Positions 9,162 to 20,149 are shown, numbered from the stretch's first letter. The stretch: 64,000 nt of DNA from Streptomyces xanthophaeus (GCF_000725805.1 NZ_KL647132.1:310001-374000); one strand, 5' to 3'. Program-made: numbers and translations. The notes: generated from the sequence alone by a model not told the origin.

Positions 9162-10256
9162 TCAGCGGTTCTGGTGGGCCGCGATCGCCTCGTACACCAT
9201 GCCGACCAGCAGATCGTCGGCGTCCCGGCGGCCGAACTCGCCTGCCGCGCGGGACATCTCGTACAGACGGTGCGGGTCGGACAGCACCGGAACGATCTGG
9301 CTGAGCACCCACTCGGGCGTCAGTTCGGCGTCGTCCACCAGCAGGCCGCCTCCGGCCTTGACCACCGGCTGGGCGTTGAGCCGCTGTTCGCCGTTGCCGA
9401 TCGGCAACGGGACGTAGGCGGCGGGGAGCCCGACGGCGGACAGTTCGGCGACGGTCATCGCACCCGCACGGCACAGCATCATGTCGGCGGCGGCGTACGC
9501 GAGATCCATCCGGTCCACGTACGGTACCGGGACATAGGGCGGCATCCCGGGCATGTTGTCGACACGCGGCAGTTCGTTCTTCGGACCCACCGCGTGCAGG
9601 ATCTGGATCCCGGAGCGCTGGAGGGTCGGCGCGATCTGCTGGATCGTCTCGTTGAGGCGCCGGGCGCCCTGCGAGCCGCCGGAGACCAGCAGCGTCGGCA
9701 GGTTGGGGTCCAGGCCGAAGGCGGCGCGCGCCTCGGGGCGGACCGCGGCCCGGTCGAGGGTGGAGATGGAGCGCCGCAGCGGGATGCCCACGTAGCGGGC
9801 ACCGCGCAGCTTGCTGTCGGGGGTGGAGACGGCGACGGCGTGCGCGTACCGGGAACCGATCTTGTTGGCCAGTCCGGGCCGGGCGTTGGCCTCGTGGACG
9901 ATGATCGGCACCCCGAGCCGCTTGGCCGCGAGGTAGCCGGGCAGCGCCACGTAACCGCCGAAGCCGACGACGCAGTCGGCCTTGGTGCGCAGCAGGATCT
10001 CCTCGGCGGCCTTGATCGTGCCGCGCAGCCGCCCGGGGACGGTGATCAGCTCGGGCGTGGGCTTGCGGGGCAGCGGTACGGCGGGGATCAGCCCCAGTTC
10101 GTAGCCGCGTTCCGGCACCAGGCGCGTTTCGAGTCCGCGCTCCGTGCCCAGGGCGGTGATGCCCACTGAAGGGTCCTGCCTGCGCAGGGCGTCCGCGAGG
10201 GCGAGCGCCGGCTCGATGTGGCCGGCGGTCCCCCCACCGGCGAGTACGACATGCAC
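9162..10256 (-). CDS. murG: MurG, lipid II synthase
   Basis: The peripheral glycosyltransferase that adds GlcNAc to lipid I to make lipid II. The 364 residues show the GT28 N-terminal glycine loop GGGTAGHIEPALALADAL, the HEANARPGLANK region, the second loop VSGGSQGARRLNE and the UDP-GlcNAc site CRAGAMTVAELSAVGLPAAYVPLP. The GTG start lies 6 bp after the ftsW stop. Confidence 0.98.
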   Translation of the reverse strand: MHVVLAGGGTAGHIEPALALADALRRQDPSVGITALGTERGLETRLVPERGYELGLIPAVPLPRKPTPELITVPGRLRGTIKAAEEILLRTKADCVVGFGGYVALPGYLAAKRLGVPIIVHEANARPGLANKIGSRYAHAVAVSTPDSKLRGARYVGIPLRRSISTLDRAAVRPEARAAFGLDPNLPTLLVSGGSQGARRLNETIQQIAPTLQRSGIQILHAVGPKNELPRVDNMPGMPPYVPVPYVDRMDLAYAAADMMLCRAGAMTVAELSAVGLPAAYVPLPIGNGEQRLNAQPVVKAGGGLLVDDAELTPEWVLSQIVPVLSDPHRLYEMSRAAGEFGRRDADDLLVGMVYEAIAAHQNR

Positions 10257-10262
10257 CGAAAT

Positions 10263-11624
10263 TCACCGCTCTCCGGACGGACGCTTCTTGACGCGCCGTC
10301 TCATCGACTTCCATCTCACCACGGTCCGCTTCCAGCCGGTCTTCGGCTGCCGCATCGCGAGGGCCGCGCGTGCCGCCGGCTCCTCCCGCGCGAAGGCGAT
10401 GAGCAGTCCGACCGCGAACATCGTCGGCAGCAGGGCCGACCCTCCGTAGGAGAACAGCGGGAGCGGGACTCCGGCGATCGGCAGCAGGCCGAGCACGGCA
10501 CCGATGTTGATCACGGCCTGCGCCGTGATCCAGGTGGTCACGCCTCCCGCGGCAAACCGTACGAAGGAGTCCTCCGTGCGTCCGGCCACGCGGATACCCG
10601 CATAGCCTAGGGCCGCGAACAGGGCGAGCACCGACAGTGTCCCCGCCAGACCCAGTTCCTCGCCGGTGATGGCGAAGATGAAGTCGGTGTGGGCTTCGGG
10701 GAGTTGTCCCCATTTTTCCACACTGGCACCCAGCCCGGAACCGAACCATCCGCCGGAAGCCAGGGCATAGATCCCGTGCACCGCCTGCCAGCAGAGGTCG
10801 TTCTTGCCCGGCTGGGTCGCGCCGAGGCACTCCAGCCGGTCCATGCGGTGCGGGCTGGTCTTGATCAGCAGTGCGACGATCACACCCGCGAACGCCAGCA
10901 CCCCGACGAACATCCGCGTCGGCGCCCCGGCGAGCCACAGGAGGCCGAACAGGATGGCTCCGAGGATCATCGCGGTGCCCATGTCCCCGCCCAGCATGAT
11001 CAGTCCGAGCAGCAGGAAGGCCACCGGGACCAGCGGCACCAGCAGGTGCTTCCACTGGCTCAGCAGCCCCTTGTCGCCCTTGCGCGCCAGCAGGTCGGCG
11101 CCCCACAGGATCAGCGCCAGCTTGCCGAACTCGCTCGGCTGGAGCATGAACGGACCGCCCAGGGAGATCCAGTTCTGGTTGCCGTTGATCGACACCCCTA
11201 TCCCGGGAACCTGGACCAGGACCATCAGGAAGAGGGTTCCCGCCAGCACCGGGTAGGAGAGCGCCCGGTGCAGCTTGACCGGCATCCGGGAGGCGGCCAG
11301 CAGCAGTCCGGCGCCGATCAGGGCGGCGATGAACTGCTTCTTGAAGAAGTACGCGTCACCGAGGCCGAGCTGGAGCGCCTTGATCATGGAGGCCGAGTAG
11401 ACCATCACGAGGCCGAGCACGGTGATGAGCAGCGAGCTGCCGAAGATCAGGTAATACGCCGTGAGCGGGCGGTCCCAGGCCTTGCGCAGCTGCTGCTGCG
11501 TACGCCGCACCTGGGCCAGCGGCCCGCGCCCGGCGGGCCGCTTGGCGTTCGCCGCCGGGCGGAGCCGGCCCCTCGTCCTGACCGTGGACGGCCGCCGCCC
11601 CGGCAGCATCTGCTTGGCCGGCAT
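10263..11624 (-). CDS. ftsW: FtsW, SEDS septal peptidoglycan glycosyltransferase
   Basis: An integral membrane SEDS protein of 453 residues with about ten predicted membrane helices beginning after a basic 50-residue N-terminal tail. The conserved segments [23 protein letters not shown] and the C-terminal [27 protein letters not shown] are present. It polymerises lipid II together with the FtsI transpeptidase encoded upstream. A 63-bp gap separates it from murD. Confidence 0.97.
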   Translation of the reverse strand: MPAKQMLPGRRPSTVRTRGRLRPAANAKRPAGRGPLAQVRRTQQQLRKAWDRPLTAYYLIFGSSLLITVLGLVMVYSASMIKALQLGLGDAYFFKKQFIAALIGAGLLLAASRMPVKLHRALSYPVLAGTLFLMVLVQVPGIGVSINGNQNWISLGGPFMLQPSEFGKLALILWGADLLARKGDKGLLSQWKHLLVPLVPVAFLLLGLIMLGGDMGTAMILGAILFGLLWLAGAPTRMFVGVLAFAGVIVALLIKTSPHRMDRLECLGATQPGKNDLCWQAVHGIYALASGGWFGSGLGASVEKWGQLPEAHTDFIFAITGEELGLAGTLSVLALFAALGYAGIRVAGRTEDSFVRFAAGGVTTWITAQAVINIGAVLGLLPIAGVPLPLFSYGGSALLPTMFAVGLLIAFAREEPAARAALAMRQPKTGWKRTVVRWKSMRRRVKKRPSGER

Positions 11625-11687
11625 CTGTGATCTTCCCCTCCACTCGTACGAGGCGAGCAGCCGACCGGAGGGAACCGTTCCGGAGCC

Positions 11688-13142
11688 CTAGGCCTTGGCC
11701 GCGTCCGCAGCGCTCTCGGCGGCCAGTTCGCGCACCGCGTCGGCGAATGCGTCCCCGCGCTTGTTGTAGTTCGCGAACATGTCCATCGAGGCACAGGCAG
11801 GCGCCAGCAGGACCGTGTCGCCGGGCTCGGCGAGCCGGGCCGCTTCCCGGACCGCCGCGAGCATCGCCCCAGTGTCGGTCCGGGCGAGGTCGACGACCGG
11901 GACCTCGGGGGCGTGTCGCGCCAGCGCCTCGGCGATCAGCGCCCGGTCGGCGCCGATCAGCACCACGCCGCGCAGCCGCTTCGCCGACTTCTGCACGAGC
12001 TCGTCGAAGGTGGCTCCCTTGGCCAGGCCGCCCGCGATCCAGACGACCGGTTCGAAGGCCGCCAGGGAGGCCTCGGCCGCGTGCGTGTTGGTGGCCTTGG
12101 AGTCGTCGACGTACGTGACCGAGTCCACCTCGTCCACGTGCGCGACCCGGTGCGCGTCCGGGCGGAAGTTGCGCAGTCCGTCGCGGACCGCACGCGGCTC
12201 CACGCCGAAGGCGCGGGCCAGGGCCGCGGCGGCGAGCGCGTTGGCGATGTTGTGCGGGGCGGGCGGGTTGACGTCCTCGACCTGCGCGAGCTCCTGGGCG
12301 TTCTTCTGCCGGTTCTCCACGAAGGCCCGGTCGACGAGGATCCCGTCGACCACGCCGAGCATGGAGGGGCCCGGGGCGCCGAGGGTGAAGCCGATCGCCC
12401 GGCAGCCCTCTTCGACGTCGGCGTCCTCGACCAGCCTCTCGGTGGCCGGGTCGGCGACGTTGTAGACGCAGGCCACGGTGTTGCCCTCGTAGATCCGGCC
12501 CTTGTCGGCGGCGTACTCCTCCATGGAGCCGTGCCAGTCGAGGTGGTCCGGTGCCAGGTTGAGCACGGCCGCGGAGTGGGCGCGCAGCGAGGGCGCCCAG
12601 TGCAGCTGGTAGCTGGAGAGTTCGACGGCGAGGACGTCGTACGCGCCCTCGTCGAGCACCACGTCGATGATCGGCGTGCCGATGTTGCCGACGGCGGCGG
12701 TCCGCAGGCCCGCGGCCTTGAGGATCGACGCCAGCATCTGGGTGGTGGTGGTCTTTCCGTTGGTGCCGGTGATCGCGAGCCAGGGGACCGGCTGCCCGGA
12801 GGTCAGGCCGCGCAGCTGCCAGGCGATCTCCACGTCCCCGACCACCTCGACGCCCGCCGCCGCGGCGGCCGCGAAGAGCGGGCTGTCGGGCTTCCAGCCG
12901 GGCGAGGTCACGACCAGGTCGGTGCCCTCGGGCAGGGTCTGCGCGTCGCCGAGGCGTACGGAGATCCCCAGGCCGGCCAGTTCGTCGGCGCGGACCCTCA
13001 GGCCCTCGCCGTCGCCGCCGTCGACCACGGTCACCGAAGCGCCGAGGCCGGCCAGGGCGCGGGCGGCGCTGACGCCGCTCACGCCGAGGCCGGCGACGGT
13101 GATGTTCTTGCCCTGCCAGGACGTCACTTGTCCGCTGCCCAT
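11688..13142 (-). CDS. murD: UDP-N-acetylmuramoylalanine-D-glutamate ligase
   Basis: A cytoplasmic ATP-dependent ligase adding D-Glu to UDP-MurNAc-L-Ala. The N-terminal domain begins [18 protein letters not shown], the ATP loop is [14 protein letters not shown], and later motifs include [24 protein letters not shown] and [12 protein letters not shown]. The ATG at 13142 (MGSGQV) gives 484 residues. The GTG at 13127 overlaps the mraY TGA and is an equally good start by coupling. Both lie inside the end of mraY. Confidence 0.96.
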   Translation of the reverse strand: MGSGQVTSWQGKNITVAGLGVSGVSAARALAGLGASVTVVDGGDGEGLRVRADELAGLGISVRLGDAQTLPEGTDLVVTSPGWKPDSPLFAAAAAAGVEVVGDVEIAWQLRGLTSGQPVPWLAITGTNGKTTTTQMLASILKAAGLRTAAVGNIGTPIIDVVLDEGAYDVLAVELSSYQLHWAPSLRAHSAAVLNLAPDHLDWHGSMEEYAADKGRIYEGNTVACVYNVADPATERLVEDADVEEGCRAIGFTLGAPGPSMLGVVDGILVDRAFVENRQKNAQELAQVEDVNPPAPHNIANALAAAALARAFGVEPRAVRDGLRNFRPDAHRVAHVDEVDSVTYVDDSKATNTHAAEASLAAFEPVVWIAGGLAKGATFDELVQKSAKRLRGVVLIGADRALIAEALARHAPEVPVVDLARTDTGAMLAAVREAARLAEPGDTVLLAPACASMDMFANYNKRGDAFADAVRELAAESAADAAKA

Positions 13143-14194
13143 CCCGCGTAGAAGAGACCGAGACCCACGATCACGCACATGCCCTGGATGATCCAGAACC
13201 GGACCACGACGAGGACTTCGGACCAGCCCTTGAGTTCGAAGTGGTGCTGGAGCGGAGCCATCCGGAAGACCCGCTTGCCGGTCATCTTGAAGGAGCCGAC
13301 CTGGATGACGACCGACATGGTGATGAGGACGAAGAGGCCGCCGAGGAGCGCCATCAGGAACTCGGTGCGGGAGCAGATCGCCAGGCCGGCGAGTGCGCCG
13401 CCGAGGGCCAGCGAACCGGTGTCACCCATGAAGATCTTGGCCGGCGAGGTGTTCCACCACAGGAAGCCGAAGCAGGCACCCATCAGGGCGGAGGCGACGA
13501 CCGCGAGGTCCAGCGGGTCGCGCACCTCGAAGCAGGCGGCCGGGTTGGTCAGGTCCTGCGCGTTCACGCAGGACTCCTGGTACTGCCACACGCCGATGAA
13601 GGTGTAGGCACCGAAGACCATCACCGCGGCGCCGGTGGCCAGGCCGTCCAGACCGTCGGTCAGGTTCACGCCGTTGGACATGGCCAGGATCATGAACAGC
13701 GCCCAGACCACGAACAGCACCGGGCCGATCGACCAGCCGAAGTCCGTGACGAAGGACAGCTTGGTGGAGGCCGGGGCCAGTCCGCGCGAGTCCTTGAACT
13801 GGAGCGCGAGCACCGCGAAGGCGATGCCGACGATCAGCTGGCCGGACATCTTGGCCTTGGCCCGCAGGCCCAGCGACCGCCGCTTGACGATCTTGATGTA
13901 GTCGTCCAGGTAGCCGACCAGGCCCATGCCCGCCATCAGGAACAGCACGAGCAGGCCGGAGAAGGTCGGTTCGCTGCCGGTGATGACCTTCGTCAGGGCG
14001 TACGCGATGAGCGTCGCCAGGATGAAGGAGATGCCGCCCATGGTGGGCGTGCCCTTCTTCCCGGCGTGGCCGCGGGGGCCGTCGTCGCGGATGAACTGGC
14101 CGTATCCCTTGCGGGCCAGCAGCTTGATCAGCAGCGGGGTGCCGACGAGCGTGAGGAAGAGTCCGATGACTCCGGCGAACAGGATCTGCCTCAT
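13124..14194 (-). CDS. mraY: Phospho-MurNAc-pentapeptide transferase MraY
   Basis: A membrane enzyme making lipid I from UDP-MurNAc-pentapeptide and undecaprenyl phosphate. The 356 residues have about ten membrane helices and the family motifs YLDDYIKIVKRRSLGL, NGVNLTDGLDGLATG and FMGDTGSLALGG, as well as APLQHHFELKGWSE near the C-terminus. The ATG overlaps the murF stop (ATGA). Confidence 0.98.
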   Translation of the reverse strand: MRQILFAGVIGLFLTLVGTPLLIKLLARKGYGQFIRDDGPRGHAGKKGTPTMGGISFILATLIAYALTKVITGSEPTFSGLLVLFLMAGMGLVGYLDDYIKIVKRRSLGLRAKAKMSGQLIVGIAFAVLALQFKDSRGLAPASTKLSFVTDFGWSIGPVLFVVWALFMILAMSNGVNLTDGLDGLATGAAVMVFGAYTFIGVWQYQESCVNAQDLTNPAACFEVRDPLDLAVVASALMGACFGFLWWNTSPAKIFMGDTGSLALGGALAGLAICSRTEFLMALLGGLFVLITMSVVIQVGSFKMTGKRVFRMAPLQHHFELKGWSEVLVVVRFWIIQGMCVIVGLGLFYAGWAADK

Positions 14195-15615
14195 CGGTCG
14201 GCGACCTCGCCCTCGCGCTCCAGCAACGCAAGCGCGACCCGCTCCAGACCGATCGACCTCGAAGCCTTCACCAGCACGACGTCACCCGGGCGCAGTTCAC
14301 TGCGCAACAGGTCGACCGCCGCTTGCGCGTCGGACACGACCACCGACTCCTCACCCCACGAACCCTCGTTATATGCGCCCAGTTGCAGCCAGGACGCTTC
14401 CCTGCCCCCGACTGCGACGAGCTTGCTCACGTTGAGCCGGACGGCAAGCCGTCCCACCGCGTCGTGCTCGGCCAACGATGCGTCACCGAGCTCGGCCATG
14501 GGGCCGAGCACCGCCCACGTACGACCCCCGTTGGCCCTCGCGGAGCCGCCCATCGCGGCAAGTGCGCGCAGTGCGGCCCGCATGGACTCGGGATTCGCGT
14601 TGTAGGCGTCGTTGACGATCGTCACGCCGTCCGCCCGCTCGGTGACCTCCATCCGCCACCGGGACAGGGTGCCCGCCCCGGAGAGCGCGGTGGCGATCTC
14701 CGATACGGACATGCCCAGGACATGGGCGACGGCGGCCGCGGCGAGCGCGTTCGACACGTGGTGCTCACCGTACAGCCGCAAGGTCACATCACTGCACCCG
14801 GTGGGTGTGTGGAGTGTGAAGGCGGGCTGTCCCCCGGGCGCCATCCGTACCTCGGTGGCCCGTACGTCGGCGTCCTCGGCCTCTCCGAAGAGGACCGTAC
14901 GGGCCTTCGTGCGCCCGGACATCGCGCGCACCAGCGGGTCGTCGGCGTTCAGGACGGCGACTCCGCCCTCGGCCTCGGCCGGCAGGGCCTCGACCAGTTC
15001 CCCCTTGGCCTGGGCGATCTGTTCGCGGCCGCCGAACTCGCCGATGTGGGCGGTCCCGACGTTGAGGACGAGGCCGATGCGGGGCGGGGTCAGGCCGGTC
15101 AGGTACGCGATGTGGCCGATTCCGCGGGCCCCCATCTCCAGTACCAGGTGCCGGGTTTCCGCCGTGGCCTTCAGCGCCGTGAGCGGCAGGCCGATCTCGT
15201 TGTTGAGGGAGCCCGGGGTCCACACCGTGGGAGCGTGGGCCTGGAGCACCTGCGCGATGAGGTCCTTGGTGGAGGTCTTCCCGGCGGAACCGGTCAGGGC
15301 CACCACGTCGGTGCCCAGGCGCTGGACGACGGCCCGGGCGAGGGCGCCGAGCGCCTTCTCGACGTCGGGGACGACGACGGCGGGTACGCCGACCGGCCGG
15401 GCCGCGAGGACGGCCGCGGCGCCCGCCTCGACCGCGCGCACCGCGTAGTCGTGGCCGTCGACGTGCTCGCCGTCGAAGGCGGCGAAGAGGCTGCCGGCCT
15501 CCACCTGGCGGGAGTCGATGACGACCGGCCCGGTGATCCGCACCGACGGATCCGGTATGTCGTGGGGCCGCCCGCCGGTGATGTCGGCGATCTCGGCGAG
15601 GGAGAGGTCGATCAC
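14191..15615 (-). CDS. murF: UDP-MurNAc-tripeptide-D-Ala-D-Ala ligase
   Basis: Adds D-Ala-D-Ala to the UDP-MurNAc tripeptide in the cytoplasm. The 474 residues contain the ATP loop LTGSAGKTSTKDLIAQVL, NNEIGLPLTAL, LEMGARGIGHI and the MurF-specific IVNDAYNANPESMRAAL. The GTG start overlaps the murE stop (GTGA). Confidence 0.98.
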   Translation of the reverse strand: MIDLSLAEIADITGGRPHDIPDPSVRITGPVVIDSRQVEAGSLFAAFDGEHVDGHDYAVRAVEAGAAAVLAARPVGVPAVVVPDVEKALGALARAVVQRLGTDVVALTGSAGKTSTKDLIAQVLQAHAPTVWTPGSLNNEIGLPLTALKATAETRHLVLEMGARGIGHIAYLTGLTPPRIGLVLNVGTAHIGEFGGREQIAQAKGELVEALPAEAEGGVAVLNADDPLVRAMSGRTKARTVLFGEAEDADVRATEVRMAPGGQPAFTLHTPTGCSDVTLRLYGEHHVSNALAAAAVAHVLGMSVSEIATALSGAGTLSRWRMEVTERADGVTIVNDAYNANPESMRAALRALAAMGGSARANGGRTWAVLGPMAELGDASLAEHDAVGRLAVRLNVSKLVAVGGREASWLQLGAYNEGSWGEESVVVSDAQAAVDLLRSELRPGDVVLVKASRSIGLERVALALLEREGEVADR

Positions 15616-17309
15616 TGGTTCACCTCGGCCTGTCGGTGCTGCTGTCGTTCGATCGCGGCGCGGAGCACCGTGCGGTCGTCGAAGGGCCGTACGACGCCCG
15701 CGGTGTCCTGGCCCTGCTCGTGGCCCTTGCCCGCCACCAGCACGGTGTCACCGGGCTCGGCGCGCGCGACGGCCGCGGCGATGGCCGCCGCCCGGTCGGC
15801 GTCCACGAGGACGGTGCCCCGCTCGGCGGGCGGTACGGACACGGCGCCTTCGAACATCGCGGCGAGGATCGCGAGCGGGTCCTCGGAGCGCGGGTTGTCG
15901 GAGGTCAGCACGGCGATGTCGGCGAACCGCGCGGCCGCGGCGCCCATCGGGGCGCGCTTGGTGGTGTCGCGGTCACCGCCGCAGCCGAGCACGATGTGCA
16001 GCTTGCCGGTGGTGACCTCGCGCAGCGCGCGCAGCACCGATTCCACGGCGTCGGTCTTGTGGGCGTAGTCCACGACGGCCAGGTACGGCTGTCCCGCGTC
16101 CACCCGCTCCAGCCGGCCGGGGACCCCGGGGACCGCGGCGACGCCGTCGGCGGCGGTCTGCGGGTCGAGTCCGGCGGCGGCGAGCGTCACGATCGCGGCG
16201 ACGGTGTTGGCGACGTTGAACGGGCCGGGCAGCGGGGCGGTGGCCGAAATGCGCTGCCCGTCCGGGCCCAGCAGGGTCAGCGTGGAGTCCATGTGCCCGA
16301 AGACCACGTCCTCGGCGCGCCAGTCGGCGGCCGGGTCGCCGGCCGCGGAGAAGGTGACGACCGGGACCGTCGCCTCCTTGGCGAGCCGGCGGCCGTACTC
16401 GTCGTCGAGGTTGACCACGCCGAGGCGGGCGCGGCGCTCGGTGAACAGCTGCGCCTTGGCCTGGAAGTAGTCCTCCATGCCGGTGTGGAACTCCATGTGT
16501 TCCGGGCTCAGGTTGTTGAAGACGGCGACGTCGAAGACGCAGCCGTCGACCCGTCCGAGGACCAGGGCGTGGCTGGACACCTCCATGGCGACGGCCTCGA
16601 CCCCGCGTTCGCGCATGACCGCGAAGAGGGCCTGGAGGTCGGTGGCCTCGGGGGTGGTGCGCTCGGACTTGATGCGCTCGTCGCCGATGCGCATCTCGAC
16701 GGTGCCGATCAGCCCGGTACTGCGGCCGGCCGCGCGCAGTCCGCCTTCGACCAGGTACGCGGTGGTGGTCTTGCCGGAGGTTCCGGTGATGCCGATCTGG
16801 AGGAGGCCCTCGCCGGGGCGCCCGTAGATCGCGGCGGCGAGTTCGCCCATCCGGCCGCGCGGGTCGGCGACGGCGAGCACGGGCAGTCCGGTCGCGGCGG
16901 CGCGGTCGGCGCCCGCGGGGTCGGTCAGCACGGCCGCGGCGCCGTTGGCCGCGGCCTGGGCGGCGAAGTCGGCGCCGTGCAGCTTGGCGCCGGGCAGGGC
17001 CGCGTACAGGTCGCCGGGACGGACCGCGCGCGAGTCGTGCGTGATCCCGGTGATCACCGGCCCTGTCGGCTCCCCGGCGGCTTCGAGGTCCACCAGGGCC
17101 GCGAGCTCGGGAAGCGGGGTCGGTCGCACGGACGCGGGACGCGGCGCTCCCGGCGGCGTTGCCGGGGCGTCCTTCTGGGTGGTTCTGGGCTGATCAGCGT
17201 GGGGCACGGCGGTGAGCGTACCGGGCGCGGCGGGGCGCCCGCGAAGCGAGGGCCCGGTCTCGGCTCCGGTGGCGGACTGGTTCCCCTGGTTCGGGGTGAT
17301 CGTTGTCAC
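15612..17309 (-). CDS. murE: UDP-MurNAc-L-Ala-D-Glu:diaminopimelate ligase
   Basis: Adds diaminopimelate to the growing stem peptide; Streptomyces uses LL-DAP. Motifs are GITGTSGKTTTAYLVEGG, EVSSHALVLGRVDG, NLSPEHMEFHTGMEDYFQAKAQLF and the DAP-recognition LTSDNPRSEDPLAIL. The GTG at 17309 has GAGG eight bases upstream and gives 565 residues with an unconserved N-terminal extension of about 60 residues. An in-frame ATG at 17327 lacks a ribosome site. The gene starts 44 bp after ftsI. Confidence 0.95.
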   Translation of the reverse strand: MTTITPNQGNQSATGAETGPSLRGRPAAPGTLTAVPHADQPRTTQKDAPATPPGAPRPASVRPTPLPELAALVDLEAAGEPTGPVITGITHDSRAVRPGDLYAALPGAKLHGADFAAQAAANGAAAVLTDPAGADRAAATGLPVLAVADPRGRMGELAAAIYGRPGEGLLQIGITGTSGKTTTAYLVEGGLRAAGRSTGLIGTVEMRIGDERIKSERTTPEATDLQALFAVMRERGVEAVAMEVSSHALVLGRVDGCVFDVAVFNNLSPEHMEFHTGMEDYFQAKAQLFTERRARLGVVNLDDEYGRRLAKEATVPVVTFSAAGDPAADWRAEDVVFGHMDSTLTLLGPDGQRISATAPLPGPFNVANTVAAIVTLAAAGLDPQTAADGVAAVPGVPGRLERVDAGQPYLAVVDYAHKTDAVESVLRALREVTTGKLHIVLGCGGDRDTTKRAPMGAAAARFADIAVLTSDNPRSEDPLAILAAMFEGAVSVPPAERGTVLVDADRAAAIAAAVARAEPGDTVLVAGKGHEQGQDTAGVVRPFDDRTVLRAAIERQQHRQAEVNQ

Positions 17310-17353
17310 TGATGGTGCCTCACGCATTTCTTGCGGGCCGGCCAGGCCGTGGA

Positions 17354-19402
17354 TCACTGACCGGGCTGCGGACTGGGCTGCGGGCCTGACTGCTGGCCGG
17401 GCTGCTGGCCTGGCTGCGGGCCGGGGTCGAAGGTGACGGGAAGCCCGGCGGGGGCGGTGCCGGTGGGGGCGATCTGGAGGGTCTTGAGCGCGAACTCCAT
17501 GACCTTCTTGTAGATGGGACCGCAGATCTGGCCGCCGAAGTAGCTGCCCTTCGTGGGGTTCTGGATGGCGCAGTAGACGGTGATCCGCGGGTTGTCGGCG
17601 GGCGCGAACCCGGCGAAGGAGGCGGTGTAGCCCTTGTAGCGGCCGGTGGCCGGATCCACCCGGTTGGAGGTGCCGGTCTTGCCGCCGACCCGGTAGCCGG
17701 GGATGCGGGCCTTGGTGCCGGTGCCCTCCTGGTCGTCGACCACCGATTCGAGCATCTCGGCGAGGGTCTTGGCCGTCTCCTGGCTGACCACGCGGTTGTG
17801 TTCGGGCGCCGGGGCCGGGGTGAAGCGGCCGTCGGGGCCCTTGGTGCCGCGGATCAGGGTCGGTTCGATGCGGACCCCGCCGTTGGCGATGGTCGAGTAC
17901 ACGGAGGCCGCCTGCATGGCGTTGACGGACAGGCCCTGGCCGAAGGGGATCGTGTACTGCTGGGAGGTGGACCAGTCCTGGGGCTGGGCGAGGATGCCGC
18001 GGGACTCGCCGGGGTAGTTCAGGCCGGTGGGCTGCCCCATGCCGAACTTGGTCAGGTAGGAGTGCAGGACCTTGTTGGCCTCGGGCTGGGTGGGCCCGAG
18101 CTGGCCCGTGGCCAGGATGGTGCCGATGTTGGAGGACTTGGCGAGGACCCCGTTGAGGGTCAGGTACCAGGTCGGGTGGTCGATGTCGTCCTTGAACAGC
18201 CGGTCGCCGCGGTGCAGCCGGTTGGGGACCTCCACGTGGGTCTCCGGCCTGGCCTTCTTCTCCTCCAGCACGGCGGCCATCGACATGACCTTGGCGGTGG
18301 AGCCGGGCTCGTACACGTCCTGGAGGGCCGCGTTGCCCATGGCGGCGGAACTGGCCCGGGTCAGGTCGTTGGGGTCGAAGCCGGGGGCGTTGGCCATGGC
18401 CAGCACCTCGCCGGTGCGGGTGTCCTGGACGATGACGTAGCCGCGGTCGGCCTCGGACTTCTGGACCTGTTCGGCGATGGCGCTCTGCGCCGCCCACTGG
18501 ATGTCGCGGTCGATGGTCAGCTCGATGTCGTCGCCCGGTACGGCGGGCTTCTCGCTGGATCCCGCGGTGGGGACCCGGCGGCCGCCGGACTGTGCGTAGG
18601 TGACCTCGCCGTCCTTGCCGGAGAGCTTCTTGTCGAGGGAGGACTCCAGGCCTCCGCCGCCCTTGCCCTCGGCGTTGACGTAACCCAGTATCCCGGCGGC
18701 GAGGTCGCCGCCCGGGTACACGCGCTTGCTGCTGTCCTCCTTGAAGACGCCCGCGAGGACGTTGGCGCCGGGGCCGTTGTTCTTCTTGTCGGCGTCCGCC
18801 TTCTCCGCGAAGACCCGCTTGAGGTCCTTGATCTGGTTCCAGACCTGCGGGGTCTGGCGCTGGGCGAGGACCACGTACCGGGAGTTCGGCGACTTCAGCC
18901 GGCCGGCGATCTCCTTGGCGTCCTTGCCGAGGATCGGAGCGAGCAGGGCGGCGGCCTGCTCGGGGGCGTCCGGGGCCTTGCTGTCCTGCGGGGTGAACAT
19001 CTTCGGGTCGGCCGTGATGTCGTACGCGTCCACGCTGGTGGCCAGGGCCACGCCCTTGCGGTCGGTGATCTCCCCGCGCTCGGCGGCCAGCTTGACGCTG
19101 GTGTAGCGGTTCTTCGAGGCCTCGGCGGAGAAGGCGCGGGCGTCGACCGCCTGCACCTGGAGCAGCCGGACCACGAAGGCGAGCATGACGAGGGTCAGGC
19201 CGACGCTGACCAGGCGCAGCCGGGGCCGGGGGCTGCCGAGCCGGATGGTGTGCGGGCGGCGCGGCGGCGCGGGGCGGCGCTGGCCCGACCGGGCCGCGGG
19301 GCGTGCGGCGGGCCGGGAGGCGCCGGTGGCCCTGGCCCGCTCGCCGGGCCTGGGCCGGCCGGGGCCGGGCACCCGCCGCCGCGGCGGCTCCTGCGGGCTC
19401 AC
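17354..19402 (-). CDS. ftsI: FtsI, septal class B penicillin-binding protein
   Basis: The transpeptidase that cross-links septal peptidoglycan with FtsW. The 682 residues comprise a basic, Arg/Pro-rich cytoplasmic tail (1-60), one membrane helix (LVSVGLTLVMLAFVVRLLQV, about 63-85), the PBP dimer domain and the transpeptidase domain. The latter has the active-site YEPGSTAKVMSM (SxxK), the SSN in AKSSNIGTI and the KTG in VGGKTGTSNRV. A Gly-Gln-Pro repeat tail ends the protein. Start is GTG. Confidence 0.97.
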   Translation of the reverse strand: MSPQEPPRRRVPGPGRPRPGERARATGASRPAARPAARSGQRRPAPPRRPHTIRLGSPRPRLRLVSVGLTLVMLAFVVRLLQVQAVDARAFSAEASKNRYTSVKLAAERGEITDRKGVALATSVDAYDITADPKMFTPQDSKAPDAPEQAAALLAPILGKDAKEIAGRLKSPNSRYVVLAQRQTPQVWNQIKDLKRVFAEKADADKKNNGPGANVLAGVFKEDSSKRVYPGGDLAAGILGYVNAEGKGGGGLESSLDKKLSGKDGEVTYAQSGGRRVPTAGSSEKPAVPGDDIELTIDRDIQWAAQSAIAEQVQKSEADRGYVIVQDTRTGEVLAMANAPGFDPNDLTRASSAAMGNAALQDVYEPGSTAKVMSMAAVLEEKKARPETHVEVPNRLHRGDRLFKDDIDHPTWYLTLNGVLAKSSNIGTILATGQLGPTQPEANKVLHSYLTKFGMGQPTGLNYPGESRGILAQPQDWSTSQQYTIPFGQGLSVNAMQAASVYSTIANGGVRIEPTLIRGTKGPDGRFTPAPAPEHNRVVSQETAKTLAEMLESVVDDQEGTGTKARIPGYRVGGKTGTSNRVDPATGRYKGYTASFAGFAPADNPRITVYCAIQNPTKGSYFGGQICGPIYKKVMEFALKTLQIAPTGTAPAGLPVTFDPGPQPGQQPGQQSGPQPSPQPGQ

Positions 19403-19480
19403 CGGCCCACCGCCCGGCCGGCCGGGGAGCGGAGGAAGGGCGGGGCGGGGTAAGGCCCCGCAGGCATCGGCGTCACGACG

Positions 19481-20149
19481 TCACCTTCCGGAGGGCTGGT
19501 TGGGCTGCGGCTGCGGCCCGCCGGGCGCGGCGGGACCGCCGGACGGGGGTCCCGCGGCCGCCGGGGGCCGGCCCTGCGGCCCGGCCGGGGCCGGGGCAGA
19601 GGCGGAGGCGGAGGGGGCCTGCGCGGAGGCGGAGGCCGGTGGTGCGGACGGGCTCTGCGCCGCGGGCGGGGCCGCCGGGGCGGCCGAGGGCGGCGGGGAG
19701 GGGGCCGGCGGGGGTTCGGCCACCGAGACGGCGCCGCTGACCTTGCCGTCGGGGCCGATGAAGACGGGGCTGCCGCCCGGGACCAGGCCCAGCTCGTGCG
19801 CCCGGCGCTGGAGCGCGTCGGGGGCGGAGTAGCCGTCCACGTCCCGCTGCAGCGCCTGTTCCTCGTCGGTGAGGGCGGTGGTCTCCTTCTTCAGCTTGCT
19901 CAGCTGGAAGGAGCCCTCGTTCAGTGCCGAGTTCAGCAGCAGCAGGCTGATCAGGCCGCCGCCGAGCAGGGCCACGACCAGCAGGACGAAGGGCATCCGC
20001 GCCGCCTGCCCGGCGGAGCCGCCGGGGCGCCCGGAGCCGCCGGGGCGGACCGGACGGCTGCCCAGGGCCCGGCCGAGGCGGGCCGCCTGTCCGCGCGTCA
20101 GCGTGGCGACCTTCCCGGCCCTCCCGGCCCCGCCGCCCCCGGCGGTCAC
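19481..20149 (-). CDS. ftsL: FtsL-like septum formation initiator protein
   Basis: A small bitopic divisome protein, recognised mainly by position between rsmH and ftsI and by topology. The basic N-terminus is followed by one membrane helix ([25 protein letters not shown]), a short leucine-rich coiled coil ([23 protein letters not shown]), the [15 protein letters not shown] segment and an 85-residue Pro/Ala/Ser tail. The GTG start at 20149 overlaps the rsmH stop (GTGA). The protein is 222 residues long. The tail is low-complexity and its length is probably variable. Confidence 0.88.
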   Translation of the reverse strand: MTAGGGGAGRAGKVATLTRGQAARLGRALGSRPVRPGGSGRPGGSAGQAARMPFVLLVVALLGGGLISLLLLNSALNEGSFQLSKLKKETTALTDEEQALQRDVDGYSAPDALQRRAHELGLVPGGSPVFIGPDGKVSGAVSVAEPPPAPSPPPSAAPAAPPAAQSPSAPPASASAQAPSASASAPAPAGPQGRPPAAAGPPSGGPAAPGGPQPQPNQPSGR